64,000 nucleotides of DNA from Prorocentrum cordatum (taxonomy: Eukaryota > Sar > Dinophyceae > Prorocentrales > Prorocentraceae), in the NCBI GenBank assembly GCA_963575745.1, contig CAUYUJ010015008.1:278504-342503 (forward strand). Direction: 5' to 3'. The translations under genes and the position numbers were made by a program. Positions 1 through 11,173 of the stretch are shown piece by piece. Position 1 is the first letter of the stretch, and each line of letters opens with the position of its first letter. The notes under the pieces were generated by a model. The model did not search any database and had not been told where the DNA came from. It saw only the letters and a list, made by a program, of their open reading frames with translations.

Positions 1-350
1 TGCGTGTGCTGTGCGCGTGCGTGTGCGTGTGCGTGTGTGTGTGTGTGTGCGTGTGTGTGTGTGTGTGCGTGTGTGTGTGTGCGTGTGTGCGCGCGTGCGT
101 GCGTGCGCGTGTGCGTGTGCGCGTGCGTGTGTTTGTGTGTGTGCGGGCGTGCGGGCGTGCGTGTGTGTGTGTGTGTGCGTGCGTGCGTGCGTGTGTGTGG
201 TGTGTGCGTGTGTGTGTGTGTGCGTGCGTGCGTGCGCGCGTGCGTGCGAGAGTGCGCGTGTGTGCGCGCGTGTATGTGTCTGTGTGTGCATGTGTGTGCG
301 TATGCCTGTGTGCGTGTGCCTATTTGCGCGTGCCTGTGGGTGCGGCCCTT
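1..350. repeat. GT-rich microsatellite (part of repeat family R)
   Basis: Almost pure alternating GT/GC dinucleotides (TGTGTG, GCGTGC). All frames are open and give Cys/Val/Arg-rich translations that are artefacts. The end of the tract (about 298-372) resembles 13923-13992: both read through CCTGTGGGTGCGGCC and then GAATmGATGyTCTG (m = C or A). This tract therefore belongs to the same composite repeat that flanks LINE-2. Confidence 0.95.
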
Positions 351-918
351 TGAATCGATGCTCTGTGTGTCCTGCCGTGTTCCTGCGCGTTCTGCCGCGC
401 CCCTGTGCTCTGCCGTGCTCCTGCGTATGCTGCCATGGTCCTGCTCTGCTGTGCTCCTGTGTTCTGCCGTGCTGTTGTGTGTTCTGCCGTGCTGCTGCTT
501 GTTCTGCCGTGCTCCTCTGTGTTTTGTGCGATCTACCGCGTTCCTGTGTGTCCTGCCATGCTCCTGCGTGTTCTGCTGTGCTCCCATGTACTCTGCGCGC
601 TCTGCCGTGCTACTCGTGACCCTGCGTATTCTGCCATGATCCTCTGTGTTCTGCCGTGCTAAAGCATGTTATGCCGTCAATTATGCCGTGCACCTGTGTG
701 TTATGCCGTGCTCTGGTGTGTTCTGCCGTGCTCCTGTGTGTTCTGCCGCGCTCCTGCTTGTTTTGCCGCGCTCCTATGTGTTTGGTGTGTTCAGCCGTTC
801 TCCCGTGTGTTCTGCCATGCTCCTGCGCGTTCTGCTGCGCTCCTGCGTACTCTGCCGTGCTCTGCCGTGTTCCTCCTGCTCCTGTGATCTGCCGTGCTCC
901 CGTGTGCTCTGTCGTGTT
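351..918 (-). repeat. Repeat R: degenerate 20-bp tandem array
   Basis: About 28 degenerate copies of a 20-bp unit, forward GTTCTGCCGTGCTCCTGTGT. Read on the reverse strand, each unit carries several AG dinucleotides (GGCAG, ACAGG). The same array recurs at 12447-12720 and 21580-21716, and as fragments at 11196-11231 and 13770-13840. It yields long Cys-rich open frames (CRAPVCSA-like) in all forward phases; I do not regard these as genes. Confidence 0.92.
903..918. other. Possible target-site duplication, left side of LINE-1
   Basis: TGTGCTCTGTCGTGTT here matches 15 of 16 bases at 11196-11211, directly outside the spliced leader that heads LINE-1. It would be the target-site duplication if LINE-1 runs from 919 to 11195. 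Both flanks are made of repeat R, whose units resemble each other anyway, so the match is suggestive only. Confidence 0.4.
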
Positions 919-1279
919 AAAGTCAAAATTAAAGACGGGGCCTTAAAGGCGAAAGAAAAAGGGCCGAGGGGCCACCAGGGGCCATAAGCGCCACCCGAGA
1001 CACGCCCACCCGAGAGGGGCCGCCTAGGGCCGCCTCTCCCCGCGGGGGCCGCCCTGGGCCTCCACCGCGGCCACCAGGGACGGCTGCCGAACGCATGACA
1101 AGCCGACCCCCCGCGCGGCAGCGCATAACATAACGAAACTACACTACCTGCGCCAGAGTGAACTCGACTGCATTGCAAATGCGCAGCGTGCACATTCAAG
1201 CACAGGAGGCTTCACTCACGACTCCTAGCATCAAGGTGCGAGGACAGCACAAGCCAGAAGCGATCACTGACCATCCACC
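919..1279. other. Non-coding tail next to repeat R
   Basis: No convincing gene. Read in reverse, 980-905 is pyrimidine-rich (CCCTTTTTCTTTCGCC, then TTTAATTTTGACTTTAACACG) and closely resembles 11270-11225 downstream of the SL-headed retrogene. In both places a pyrimidine-rich or AT-rich tract runs straight into repeat R units. It may be a retrocopy 3' tail or a trans-splice acceptor-like tract. Confidence 0.5.
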
Positions 1280-2637
1280 TCAAAGCAACCACCGTGATAA
1301 AGAATCGCTACGCACTCCCTTCTGCAACAGTAAGCTCTCAGCGCGGGCTTCGACCTCTGCCCTGTCTCCGAGAGTAAGCTCACGCTGCAGAAGCCAATCC
1401 TCAGCGCGGCCTTCGGCGAGGTCCAGGAGCGATTCCACTCCCGAAAGCGGCCCGCGAGCCGCAGCAGCCACCGCGGCGAGTGCCGAGCGGGCCACCGCTC
1501 GGCACTCGCCGCAGCGGCGGCCCGCCCGGAACCAGCGGCGCCCCTCTCCAGCTCCACGGCCGCGCCGCCGCCCAGCACCGCCGCGCCGAAGCGGCCCCGA
1601 TACCCCAGGACGTGGCCGTCGGGCTCGGAACGGGCGGGGGCCCAGGGCAGGCCGCGCCCCCGTCCGTGCCGCCGCCGACAGGGCCGCCCACAAAGCCGTC
1701 ATCGAAGCCGTCGTCGCTGCCTGGGCCCGCCAGGCTCTCCAGAAGCAGCGGCGGCCGCGGCGCTCTCTCGCCTGCAGTACCGCCTTGCACGCCATCGAAC
1801 GCACGGCACGGCGCATGGAGGGCGGCCCTGCCGTCCTCCTCCATCGCCGCGCCTGCCCTCCAAAACCCCCCACGGGGAGGGCCAGGCTCTGCCCTGGCGG
1901 CAGGGGCAGCCTGCCCGTCGCCGCACGCACCGCCGCTGCAGACCTCCCAAACGCCACGGAAGGACGAGGAGGGGACGCACTGCTCCTGCAGCACCCCGCC
2001 GTCGCCGCCCCACGGAGCGCCGGAGGCCGTCCCAGCAAGGCGCCAGCCCGCGTCGAAGCCCTCCCGGAAGGTCCTCGCCCCTGCCAGCGGGTCAGCGCCC
2101 AGCCAAACGCCTGGCGGGGGAGGGGGCGCAGCGCCGCTCGCCTGGGCGTCAGCCTCCGCCAAGAGCTCCGCTTCAAAATCAGCGACGTGAATGGCATCTG
2201 CGCCCGCGGCCCGCGGCTCCACCTCCGCTGAGCTCGCCGCTACGGCCGACCTCGGGCACGGGAGGCGCGGCCCGCGCTGCGCCCTCCTCCAGGCGGCCCG
2301 CGGAGCGCCGGGCCGCGGGAGGGCCCGCGCGTGGCACCCCACATTGCGCTCGAGGATGCGCTCCTCCTCCAGCGGCCCGCCGTGCTCCTGGGCGATCAGC
2401 ACGGGCGCCACTAGCGCCAGGCGGCGCAGGGCGCTGGGGGGGGCCGACGCCAGGCTCCGCAGCTCCACGAGCTCGGACGCCTGGCGCTCCACCAGGCGCT
2501 CGCGGGAGAGGGCTGCCCAGCGCTGCGCGGCCCGCCGCTCGCGCTGAGGCCTCCACAACGCCTCAGACGGCCGCCGCGGCCGTCTCCCCGCCGCCATCGC
2601 CCCCGAGCCCACCCTCCAGCGGCGCCCTCACGGCCAT
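1280..2637 (-). CDS. Very GC-rich uncertain coding block
   Basis: About 1.3 kb of far higher GC than its flanks, open in several frames on both strands, so openness proves little. The best reverse candidates are 2612-1401 (Glu/Arg/Leu-rich start with ERRAAQRW, ERLVERQASELVELRSLA) and 2197-1280 (ending in a Leu/Glu-rich helical stretch, AEDWLLQRELTLGDRAEVEA). A frameshift joining the two would explain why helical segments appear in both. No known domain was recognised. It may be the 3' part of LINE-1 or an independent GC-rich retrogene inserted there. Confidence 0.25.
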
Positions 2638-2640
2638 GCG

Positions 2641-3194
2641 CGCCCAGCGCGGGGGACTTTTTTCCGACGAGCGCTCTGCAACGGCAGAGTGAATATGTCA
2701 CGGAATACCTCCTGGAAGTTTTGAACATGTCAAATGGTCAGACGGCAGTTGCATGCCTGAACTAATCCAGACCGTGCTGATATCTGCTGTGGATGAGGGA
2801 GGAAGGAGGACGGAGGGTAAATAATAATTACTAAAGAAAAAAGGAAGAAAGTGCAATGAGCAACAGTGCATGTATACACCAATGTGTGGCTGGAGAAACT
2901 ACCCGCTGCGCGAGTAACCAAAAGAATCGTCGTGATGAAAAGTTATGCGAACGCGTTTGCGGGGTTCGCGACCTATCAATGAGCGGGCCGTACAACGGGG
3001 CCCGCGGCCTAACAAATCAGTGTAGTCATTCGTCTAAGATCTTATCCGTCCTCTCCTCGCCACCTCCTGTCTTCCACCCCTCCGAGCAGACAGCTGGTCG
3101 GGCGGCAAATGGTCAGAGCGGTTCCACAGAACTGGGGACGAACTGCAGCGGCCCCGGTGTTGCCACCGATACGCATCTAGGTCAGGCGCCTGAG
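2641..3194. other. No gene seen; LINE-1 3' region
   Basis: This lies downstream of the RNase H stop of LINE-1. It contains a short T6 run at 2657-2662 (an A6 on the element's strand) and an A/G-rich patch around 2800-2850. A forward open frame here continues opposite the RNase H gene and is treated as a shadow. No terminator or RNA gene was recognised. Confidence 0.4.
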
Positions 3195-4577
3195 TCAAAA
3201 GGTGCCAAATTTGTGCGAGACATGGAAACCCGCGCGCTCTGGCGCGATGCCATCGGCGACCATATCCAAAACAGCGTTGCACACGGCGTCAGCATCAACG
3301 TTAAACTCTCGGTAGACATGGATGACCTCACACGCGCGCACGGCAGGCAGGCGGCGCAGCTCTCGCAGTCTCCGCAATGCTGTCTCGAAGAGCGGCCGCA
3401 ACGAAGGCGCTCGGCACCGCCACTGGCACTTGACCTGACGAGCAAGCAACAACGAGTCGACGTGAAACCGGATGTGCTCGGCAGGGTACAGAGAAGCATG
3501 CTGCAGATTTTCCAACAAACCAGCGTATTCCGCAACATTGTTTGTGACGTGGCCAAGCTGCGCACCGCGGGAGGCCGCGACGCGCCGGCTGCCTTCGGCG
3601 TAACGAACACACCCGAACGAAGATAAGCTCACCTCTGCAGTGCCCTGACGCCGGCTCGCTTCGTCCGAAGCGTAGACGACCCACCCCTCAGCGTAGGTGG
3701 GAAGTCTTGCGCGCAGGGCACGCCGCTCGGCCCGAGCACTCTCAACCGGAGACCCCGTGATCCACGGATCCTCGCTCAAGCGCCGAGCGTGGCGCATCAT
3801 GTCTTCAAGGTCGTAGAAGGCAACGCCGGGTTGGAGCACGAGCCTGCGAAGTCGCACCACCGCGCTCGCGTACGCAAGGACCCTTTGTAGCTCTCCCCCG
3901 CCAGCAACATCCTCCTGCCAGAGCTGGCCAACAGTCAATTGCGCGTACTCTGGGCTGAGCCCCCTGCGAGAGGAAAGTAAAACGCTGCACTCACCCCAGT
4001 GCCTTGCGCAATCGCCGCGCTCAGCTCCGCAGAAGGGGCACGGTTGAACCGGCTGCCCTAACACCGGCGCGAGCCGGCGTGAGGTCAATTCGCCGTTCAA
4101 CAGCCGCCGCATGATCGAGACCCGATGTTCTCCAGGCACAGAAGAAGGCATGTGACGCAAATTCCTCTCAATCGGCACCCAAGAAAGCCCCCGAGCTCGC
4201 AGCCTCCCAGAAACAATGCTTTTGGCACACCAAAACTCAGAAGAATGAAGCGCCCGATACACTAATCGAAACATGCATTTGTCCACTGCGCGGCCCCTCC
4301 CGGCAGCCTCAGCCAACGCTTCGCTCACAGCGAGGCCGACGATGGCGCGGAAGACACCAAACGCCTTGGCGAAACACGACAGCGGACGCAATCCACCTGT
4401 CTGCCGCTGCACAGACGCAGCACGCTGATCACCCTCCCACCCAGCCATGAGATCTGGCTGGATTCCTCCAGCGCGTCCCAGCCTCCAGGCCGCGGCAATC
4501 AGGGCTATGGGTCTTGGGATTCGAGCTTCATTTTGAACAGAGCTTTCGTATGGCAAAATACCTGAAAGGGCGCCCAC
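3195..4577 (-). pseudogene. LINE-1 C-terminal zinc finger plus RNase H
   Basis: A 460-residue frame continuing LINE-1 pol after a frameshift near 4510-4530. It opens at GTG and overlaps the end of the RT frame by 73 bp. A CCHC-like finger at residues 180-197 (CPFCG, then C, H, C) is the usual post-RT finger of LINEs. RNase H type I follows at about 300-440, with the acidic set D305 (YASDEAS), E350 (NNVAEYAG), D374 (FHVDSLLLARQ) and D430 (REFNVDADAV), and the Asn-rich surroundings typical of cellular RNase HI. All four catalytic acids are present, so the domain itself looks intact. It would remove the RNA strand during target-primed reverse transcription. Confidence 0.85.
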
Positions 4578-6571
4578 CGCACTCTCTCGAAAAAAGATAA
4601 AGCTAGCTCCCGAACTTCGTTTAATACCTGCCTAGATATTAAGCAAAACTGCATTACGCATGACAAGAGAGGGGCGGCAAACACGTTCCAGGCCAGAAGC
4701 CTCGTGGAGAGGCTCGCGTGGCCGCTTCGGAGCAGGCACAGGCGATGCTTTAACTTGACGAGCGGGTCGTGTAGAAGATCCGCCTCAGAGGCATCCCGCC
4801 CGAACCAAAACCCCAATGACTTATGCCGCGTTACGATGTTTGGTTCTTGCATTTTGTCTGCCAGCCACGCTTCCTCCGAAGCCGTCAGCGCGCGACTCGG
4901 CATCCACGCAGTCTTCTGCCGATTGAAGACCTGGCCAGATGCACGCTCAAATGCGTCAAACATGGCAACAAGCTCGTCCAAAGCACTCGCAGCATCAAAG
5001 AAAAGCTTCCAATCGTCACAAAAGCCCCACACATGCAGAACGCCACGTACCGCAGCAGCCCGTGCAAGGAAGGGGTCGACTGCCATTATGTATATGAACA
5101 CGGACAACGGATGCCCCTGTGAGTACCCTGCCAAGAAGCACGCCGGTGAAAACACGTCGCCTGACCACGTAAGAAACGCGCGGTGCGCGTGCATGAGCCG
5201 CTGGATGCCTCTCAAGAGCTGCGCCGGGAGGCCCGCGTGAGCGAAAGCGGCATTGGCCCACTCCCAAGAAAGCAAATTGAATCCTTTCGAACAGTCAAGA
5301 AACAGAACGAAGTTAAGCGCGGCCGCATCGCCACGGTCAGCGCGAATGGCTTCGGCAATTTCGACGATGTTGCGCTCGACCCGCCCTCCCGTTACAAAGG
5401 CCTGCTGTCTCCGCCTCAGCTGCTGAGATGCAGCCTGGTCAAGGATTCGGCACAGCGTGCGGCCTAGGATTTTGGCGTCTTCGTTCGGAAGCTCGAGATC
5501 GCACAAAAACGCAATGGCATCAGCCCCCTGCTTCTTAGGAATTGCATGCCAAAGGAAGTCAGTCATGTGAGACGGCGCCTCGCGCGCTCCGTGCGTAAGG
5601 TCATGGAAACCTTCGACAAAAACCGTGCTCAACACATCAGCGTGCAATTTATACAAACGGCCCCTCACTCCCGTGGTCCCCGGGGCCTTGTGTTCAGGCA
5701 GTGCCAAGAGGATGTCAAGGACCTCGGTTTCAGACAGAGCAAGTCTAGCGTCGCTCAAATCGAGGTCCCACCCACGGAGCATCTGCGAAAAGAGTGCGCT
5801 GTCACCGCGTGAACTCCCCTGGCGTTCGCGAGCGTTCTCCCTCAAACACCGGCCTATTTCAGAATTCGACGTCATGTGCCGGCCCACGCTGTCACCCCAA
5901 AGTTCTGTGATGTGATACCGCTCTTGCAAGCAGAGGGCCTTCAAGATTTGAACTACTCCTGGGTGCGCCTTAGCCCCGGCGACTGCGTTGCCAGCAGAGA
6001 CACCGTCGCCAACTGCTGCTGTCAACTCGCCCTCATGCCCCCGCCGAAATTCTTCATCTAAGGCCTGCTCCCGCAACACCTCCCCGTGAAGCCGGCGCAA
6101 CTCAGTTAACAAATCCTCTGACCCTCGCAAGATGACGCTCGAGCTGGCATACTCAAATTCCGCCTCAACCAACGGCGAAAGGAATGGGCAAAGCTTCAAC
6201 CACTTGGAGAGAAGCGCGGGTTCCACGCGCCCCCCTTCCCGAGCGGCCGTGTAAGCGGCAAGTGTGACATCGAACATGCGGGTCGCAAGTTTTGCAGTGC
6301 CTCGCACTTCCTGCGCGACCGATTTCGCGCACGCCTGAGCAATGTTTTTGAACTCACAAAGCGCATCCAATCCAGCGGCCCTCCGGGGCAACCACGACCG
6401 AACGTCTTCAGCGAATAGCTGCAGGAATTGCTCATCGTATGCTAGCCAATCCGGCATGGCTTTGCACGCCTCTGCCCGGGTTAACCTCTTCTTGCGGCGC
6501 CGAGGCCGCTTATGGAAGGCAACGCCGACCGGCAGGTGATCGGATGCATTCGGGCACGGCAGCCCCCTCAC
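4505..6571 (-). pseudogene. LINE-1 reverse transcriptase frame
   Basis: 688 residues, opening at GTG, which suits a frame that continues from upstream. Residues 10-14 (SDHLP) are the final SDH motif of the AP endonuclease lying in the two preceding frames. RT motifs follow: the KAPG segment near 293, motif A LDCSKGFN with Asp426, motif B GYSQGHPLS at 482-490, motif C FCDD at 517-520, and motif D FNRQKTAW near 549. The catalytic aspartates are kept. The frame then breaks and the RNase H part continues in another phase. It is a non-LTR reverse transcriptase of the APE clade. Because the endonuclease and RNase H are out of frame, I call it a pseudogene despite the intact RT core. Confidence 0.88.
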
Positions 6572-7324
6572 AACGTGGACATGTTGCTGTCTGTGAGCAT
6601 GCCGAAAAAGTCACAACCTACTCTGGCGAAATCAAGTGTTTCAGATATGTACCAACGAGCGCCCGCGCGGGTGACGCCAGCCCGTCTAAAAGTATGCTCA
6701 TCGAGCTCGCCTTGATGGGGAGCGCCGGTCAGGGCTAGGAGATCTTCCCACGCCTCGAGAAGGCGCCGTCCTGGGTGCCAGGAGCCAGCGGATGAGGGCG
6801 ACCGCTGCTCTGGCTGAACGACGAAATTTCGATCCCCACCAAATGTGCATTCAAGACTGCCGCCTACGCGCTCCTCGGAAAAAAATACGAATGGCACGGA
6901 TGAGTTCTCGCACCTGCCGTGTCCGAGTCGCGTGGGAATGGCTATCCAAGTACATGTTAATATACAAGCGCGTGCAAGTGCCGACGTCATAGAAGAAAGC
7001 ATGAGCTGCACCCTCAACCAAAACAACGTGATGATTCTGAATGCCCTCCTCCCCCTCAACGCCCAGTGTCGCCATCAATCGTTCACTGACGCTGATGGCC
7101 AAGCCTGGGAAGCGGCCATTGCAATGGAAGAGAGAACGGATTCCCCCGACATGCGAGAAAAATGCATATTGTGCAACAGCGCTCGACACGTGAAGCTCGC
7201 TGAAGCATGCGACATCGTAAGTACGAACAAGATGTTGGACATGTGCGATTTTACGGTTAAACATGTTGCGATCACTCAAACTTAGGAAATGCAGATTGTC
7301 TGGCTCAAACTCACTCACAAGCAA
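6535..7324 (-). pseudogene. LINE-1 AP-type endonuclease, frameshifted
   Basis: The endonuclease that nicks target DNA is spread over three frames. 7324-6851 begins with the N-terminal block (FLSLSDRNMFNRKI, then VACFSELH, where the Glu of SELH matches the catalytic Glu of the LQETH motif). The overlapping frame 7059-6568 has GGDRNFVV, the GDFN-type metal-binding motif. The closing SDHLPVG motif opens the RT frame at 6571. The order and spacing fit the exonuclease/endonuclease/phosphatase fold. At least two frameshifts separate the motifs, so no complete endonuclease can be made from this copy. Confidence 0.75.
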
Positions 7325-7518
7325 CGCTGGCGAAGTCTGGGTCTAAATTATCAGTGGTCTGTGCTGTCGGCATCGTCATTGCTCCATTGCATTTTTGGAC
7401 CCCCCAGGGTCCTTAATAATGGTAGACCGATGCTGTACGAGACCATTGACTTCGCGCTGCTGAGGGTCGGCCTGTGCGAGGCCGCTCAAAAATCTGCATT
7501 CCACGTTGTCGCAGGCCA

Positions 7519-8124
7519 TTAAAAACCAATCTTTCGCATGCAATGTGTTATCATCACCTGGTTGCCTGTGTGCGCATGGCCATTGGGAGCAAAAGCACAA
7601 CTTGCGCACCGAAGCATTTCGTGAAGCGTCTGCGAAACACTTCGCCCACTCCTGCTGCGTAGCCAACCCTCGTTGCCACGCGCCTTGCTCACCATATCGG
7701 CGCACAGAGAAAAACGACGACCTCCTTTGAGGCCAAAGTGAAGCTTAGCAGCACGGTGATAAACCGTAACGCACTGGCCGTCTTGCCCTGGCCACTTGCG
7801 CTGGGACACAACAGGCTCGCCCGCATGTAGCGCAGCAAGATCGGCCCTCGAAGAGTCAAGAGAAACGAGTTTGCCAAGTGCATGGGTCCCCCGACGGTCA
7901 CCATCAGGAGCGCTGCTAACATCGCAAACTTCAGCTATGGCTCGAGGCTCGCCCGGCTCCCCGGTGTCCAAAGACACGTAACAGCCAGGCTGCAACTTTG
8001 GAGGCTCGCCCGCACCTGCATCTTCAAAGGCATCCAGCAAAGAGCGGGTCACTTGCAAAGCCTTCGCATGACCAGCGATATTGTCAATCAGAGTTCCTGC
8101 GCGCAAAACATCATACAAGGCCAA
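7519..8124 (-). pseudogene. LINE-1 central region, 3' part
   Basis: A 201-residue frame opening at TTG, between the ORF1-like region and the endonuclease. It is Gly/Arg-rich with PGCYVSLDTGEPGEPRAIAEV and a His/Cys-containing end (LHEMLRCASCAFAPNGHAHTG). I recognise no family. Position and strand place it in the LINE-1 polyprotein. The neighbouring frames are out of phase. Confidence 0.4.
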
Positions 8125-8167
8125 CGGGTCCTGAGAAAAAAGTAGCGTTCACTATGTGAATTGCATG

Positions 8168-9577
8168 TTAAAGCTCGTCGGGGGAAACATCATCCGCGAG
8201 TTGGTTCACCGCCTCCTCTTGTAAAATCGCCGTCTGGCGGTCATGAGGCAACCTCGCAAAATCCCTGGCGCCAGGCAGAGGAACGGAACCTGGTACCGAA
8301 GATGCGTGCACGGGGGAATCTTCATGCGATCGTGCCTCCCGAGAGTACGCAGATCGTTGCACTGCCTGCTCCGCCGCATCAGCCGAAAATCTGATAGGGA
8401 ATTCTGCTATGCCTGTATTCAAGACCCATTGCGTGTCGCACATCAGGGCTGCGCTTGCCTTGGGCACAACGGCGCGCAATTCAGCTCCCGAGCTGGTGCA
8501 TGCAATGATGACATCAACAGCCTGGACACCTAAAGAAACAAAGAATGCGTGCACAACGTCAACATGGAGGCGGGGATCAACGCATGCCGATACGCGCACA
8601 CAGCTACTCGGTACGTATCCTGCCTTGAACCCGACGCTGAGTAAACGTAAGCTGGCCTCGCCATGGCGGGTGAAACACACGCGTCTTGCCATCCAAGGTG
8701 TGTCGATTGAATGGCATTGTCTGCACATTGCGATGCTATCCAATATAGATTCCAAAGCGGCCTCCGGACCGAGAAAAACGAGCCATTGCTTGGCTTCCCT
8801 GATGAATGCCATCACAGAGACGCAATGATGGCCCGATTTCCCGAAGCAACTCCGCGACGTGGCCAGGGGGGACGAACACTTGCAACATTGTTTGGTTGCC
8901 GTCGTCGTTCGCACTGCTCCAGACAAGCGCGCCGGACGCTTCGGCGCCATGCAAGAGCCCAGACACATGCTCTTTACTTCCGCTAAACACGCAACGATGC
9001 AAGCCATCTCTCTTCTGCCGCAATGTGGAGTGGACACGCCTATGTTGAAATTCAGCTTCCAAGGCAGTCATCCTATGCGCAACCTCTACAGACGCCCGAA
9101 CCATGGAAGAGCTCGGCACATGACATTCTTGCGCAGACACGTCATTGAAGCCACAGATATCATGCGCAACCACAGGCACTTCAAACATGTCTTTAGATTG
9201 GCTTGCACCTAAAGCGAAAACATGCAAGTATGAAGAAGCACATGTATGAACATGATATCGCCACCCACCCTGCCGGCTGAGAATGTGAATCTGCTTTAAA
9301 GCGGCGCAAAAAAGGCGCGATGACAATCCAGGGCTTGGCGACGAGAGGGCATGACATTTGTGTCCGTAGAATCCGGATGGGCTGCGAACGATATCAAAAA
9401 CAATGGTGCCTCAAGATCGCACCCATCTCTCAACGCAGTCTTGATGACAGCTGAGGACGTGCCCTGCACCAAAATGCTCATAGAAGCATTTGCAAACTCC
9501 TTCTGGAAAGCATCGTGATCATCACTGCAAAACACTGCACGTCGGCCCCTAAGGTCTTCAAACCAACCAGGCTCCAC
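8168..9577 (-). pseudogene. LINE-1 ORF1-like central region, broken
   Basis: Three overlapping reverse frames (9577-9296, 9326-8736, 9037-8168) read as one protein region broken by two frameshifts. Visible segments include FQKEFANASMSILVQGTSS, FVPPGHVAELLREIG and a repeat-like pair (VFLGPEAALESIL; VVPKASAALMCDTQWVL) that may be related RNA-binding-type modules of a LINE ORF1. No catalytic motif was seen. It links the AlkB/ORF1 fusion upstream with the endonuclease downstream and supports one continuous element. Confidence 0.45.
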
Positions 9578-11093
9578 AAAAAAAGACCGCGGTAGGAATG
9601 TTCAAAGCCGCAGAGACTTCAGTGACAAGCGTGTCGAAGGCTTGGATGCTGGCCTGATTATGCACGGGTTCACTTACAGATTTCACCGAGGTCGGGATGT
9701 TGCCACTGCGGGTAGGGGTCCTCGAATGGTCTCGGGTCCCAGTGGGTCCAGGGTGCTCTGCTTCCCCGACCCTGACCCCCCGCCACCCGTACCTAGCGTT
9801 CCGCTCTTCGTGCCAGCTGCGCCAAACTCGCAAGCATACGAATTGAAGCAGATTCGGCAAACCGCCCTGTTGCTGCTTGCATTGCTTCCTAAATGCACGG
9901 TGGCTGCGAAAGCTGGGGGAATCTAGAATCGGCTGAAAGATCGTTTTCGCCTCTGTGCCAATGGGGACACAACACGCCTTAAAACATGAACGAAACATAT
10001 CGCGCGTGCAGGGCGAGTCGCAGCAGCGATGCCAGAGTGGAAGAGGAGAGAAAGGAAATATATCACTGTGCGCATACAGATCTGGCCTATTGAAGTTTAC
10101 GCTGATATCGTGCTTCGAGTTGCACCCGCCACTACCCGCCGGGGAGGCCGCCGGGGCCATGGCGCCAGCAGGTAACGCGGCGGCCTGCCGAGGCCGGTCG
10201 GGGGCCGCGGGCTCGCCAGTGCTGGGCGAGCGCGCGTCTGAGGCGCTTGCACCGCACCCGGCTGCATCCGCCGCCGGGCACCTCTCCTCGTGCACCTTGA
10301 TCCACCTCCAAGTGATGTTCACGCGCGGTCCGGTGCAGCGAACGCCCCTCTCCTTCGGCACCCTGTGCATGTAGTGGCGCTGCGTCGCGCCCTCCATGGT
10401 GCACAGGTCGCCGGAGACCAGCCGCAATATAGTTGCATTGCCCCTGCCCGGCTGCCTCCCGGAGGAGGCCTTCACCTCGACGCTGCGGGTGGCCCCCAGG
10501 GACAACGAGATGATGAGGCAGTCCTCTCCTCTACCCTGAAATAGCTTTTCGTCGTCTGTGTGCCAGGCGACCGAGTGCTCCCCGCTCTCGTACATGTTCG
10601 CGTTGCACCTGTTCGGCCAGTCCTTTTCGTCCGGGAGGCCGCGCAGCGGCATGCAGAGCCCCATCGCCTCGTGCACCCACGGCGCGAAGGGTTCGGCCTG
10701 CATGCGCAGGCCGCCATAGACATACCCGCACTTGCACGGGCAGGAAGTCATCCAACTGGTCTTACGTGGGATGGGGCCCCAAGTGCCCTCCGGTTGCTTC
10801 CACTCGGTGTCCCGCTCGGCGGCCGCCATCGGGCGGCTGGCAGACTCCTCGTCGAGCGCCCCGGGGAGGTGGCCCACGAAACTCCTCCTGTCATCGTCGC
10901 GCAAAGGGTAGCGCCAGGCGGTGCCCTCGGGGGCCAGATTCATCACTAGCTTCAGTCCCGGCCTGCAGCTGCGGGTTCCGCCGGGATCGAGCCCGCGAAG
11001 TCCGCGACCAGCATCGCTGCCTGCCTGGGGAGGCGCGGCGCCATGCACGCGCCGGCGCCGCGCGCAGCCGGTGGGCCCCCTCGCGGGCCCCAT
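9558..11093 (-). CDS. AlkB-type 2OG-Fe(II) dioxygenase domain fused to LINE ORF1-like region
   Basis: The open frame runs from a TTG inside the spliced leader (11183) to 9558; the first ATG is at 11093. Numbering from 11183, residues 80-298 match the ALKBH2/3 class: NANMYESG, the iron pair H208/D210 in WHTDDE, ISLSLGATRSVEV, the third iron ligand H273 in HRVPK, and the 2-oxoglutarate arginines in RVNITWRW (R287, R293). Such enzymes remove alkyl groups from nucleic-acid bases. After a Ser/Pro/Ala linker near residue 352 (about 10127) the composition changes and a LINE ORF1-like region begins, including GVRVGEAEHPGP at 469-480 (about 9779-9744), a motif I associate with dinoflagellate LINE proteins. 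The fusion is in frame over 541 codons. It is either a stable AlkB-bearing LINE family or a one-off chimeric insertion. Confidence 0.75.
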   Translation of the reverse strand: MGPARGPTGCARRRRVHGAAPPQAGSDAGRGLRGLDPGGTRSCRPGLKLVMNLAPEGTAWRYPLRDDDRRSFVGHLPGALDEESASRPMAAAERDTEWKQPEGTWGPIPRKTSWMTSCPCKCGYVYGGLRMQAEPFAPWVHEAMGLCMPLRGLPDEKDWPNRCNANMYESGEHSVAWHTDDEKLFQGRGEDCLIISLSLGATRSVEVKASSGRQPGRGNATILRLVSGDLCTMEGATQRHYMHRVPKERGVRCTGPRVNITWRWIKVHEERCPAADAAGCGASASDARSPSTGEPAAPDRPRQAAALPAGAMAPAASPAGSGGCNSKHDISVNFNRPDLYAHSDIFPFSPLPLWHRCCDSPCTRDMFRSCFKACCVPIGTEAKTIFQPILDSPSFRSHRAFRKQCKQQQGGLPNLLQFVCLRVWRSWHEERNARYGWRGVRVGEAEHPGPTGTRDHSRTPTRSGNIPTSVKSVSEPVHNQASIQAFDTLVTEVSAALNIPTAVFFCGAWLV

Positions 11094-11173
11094 GCCCGGG
11101 CGGGGCGGCCCTGCTCGAGCGCCCACTTGACCCACTCGACCCAGGAGACCGAAGGACGGGAGACGGGAAATGG

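Noticed and set aside
4-990. Long Cys/Val/Arg-rich open frames in all three forward phases
   Set aside because: They are translations of GT microsatellite and the 20-bp repeat R; every phase is open and nothing protein-like is conserved.
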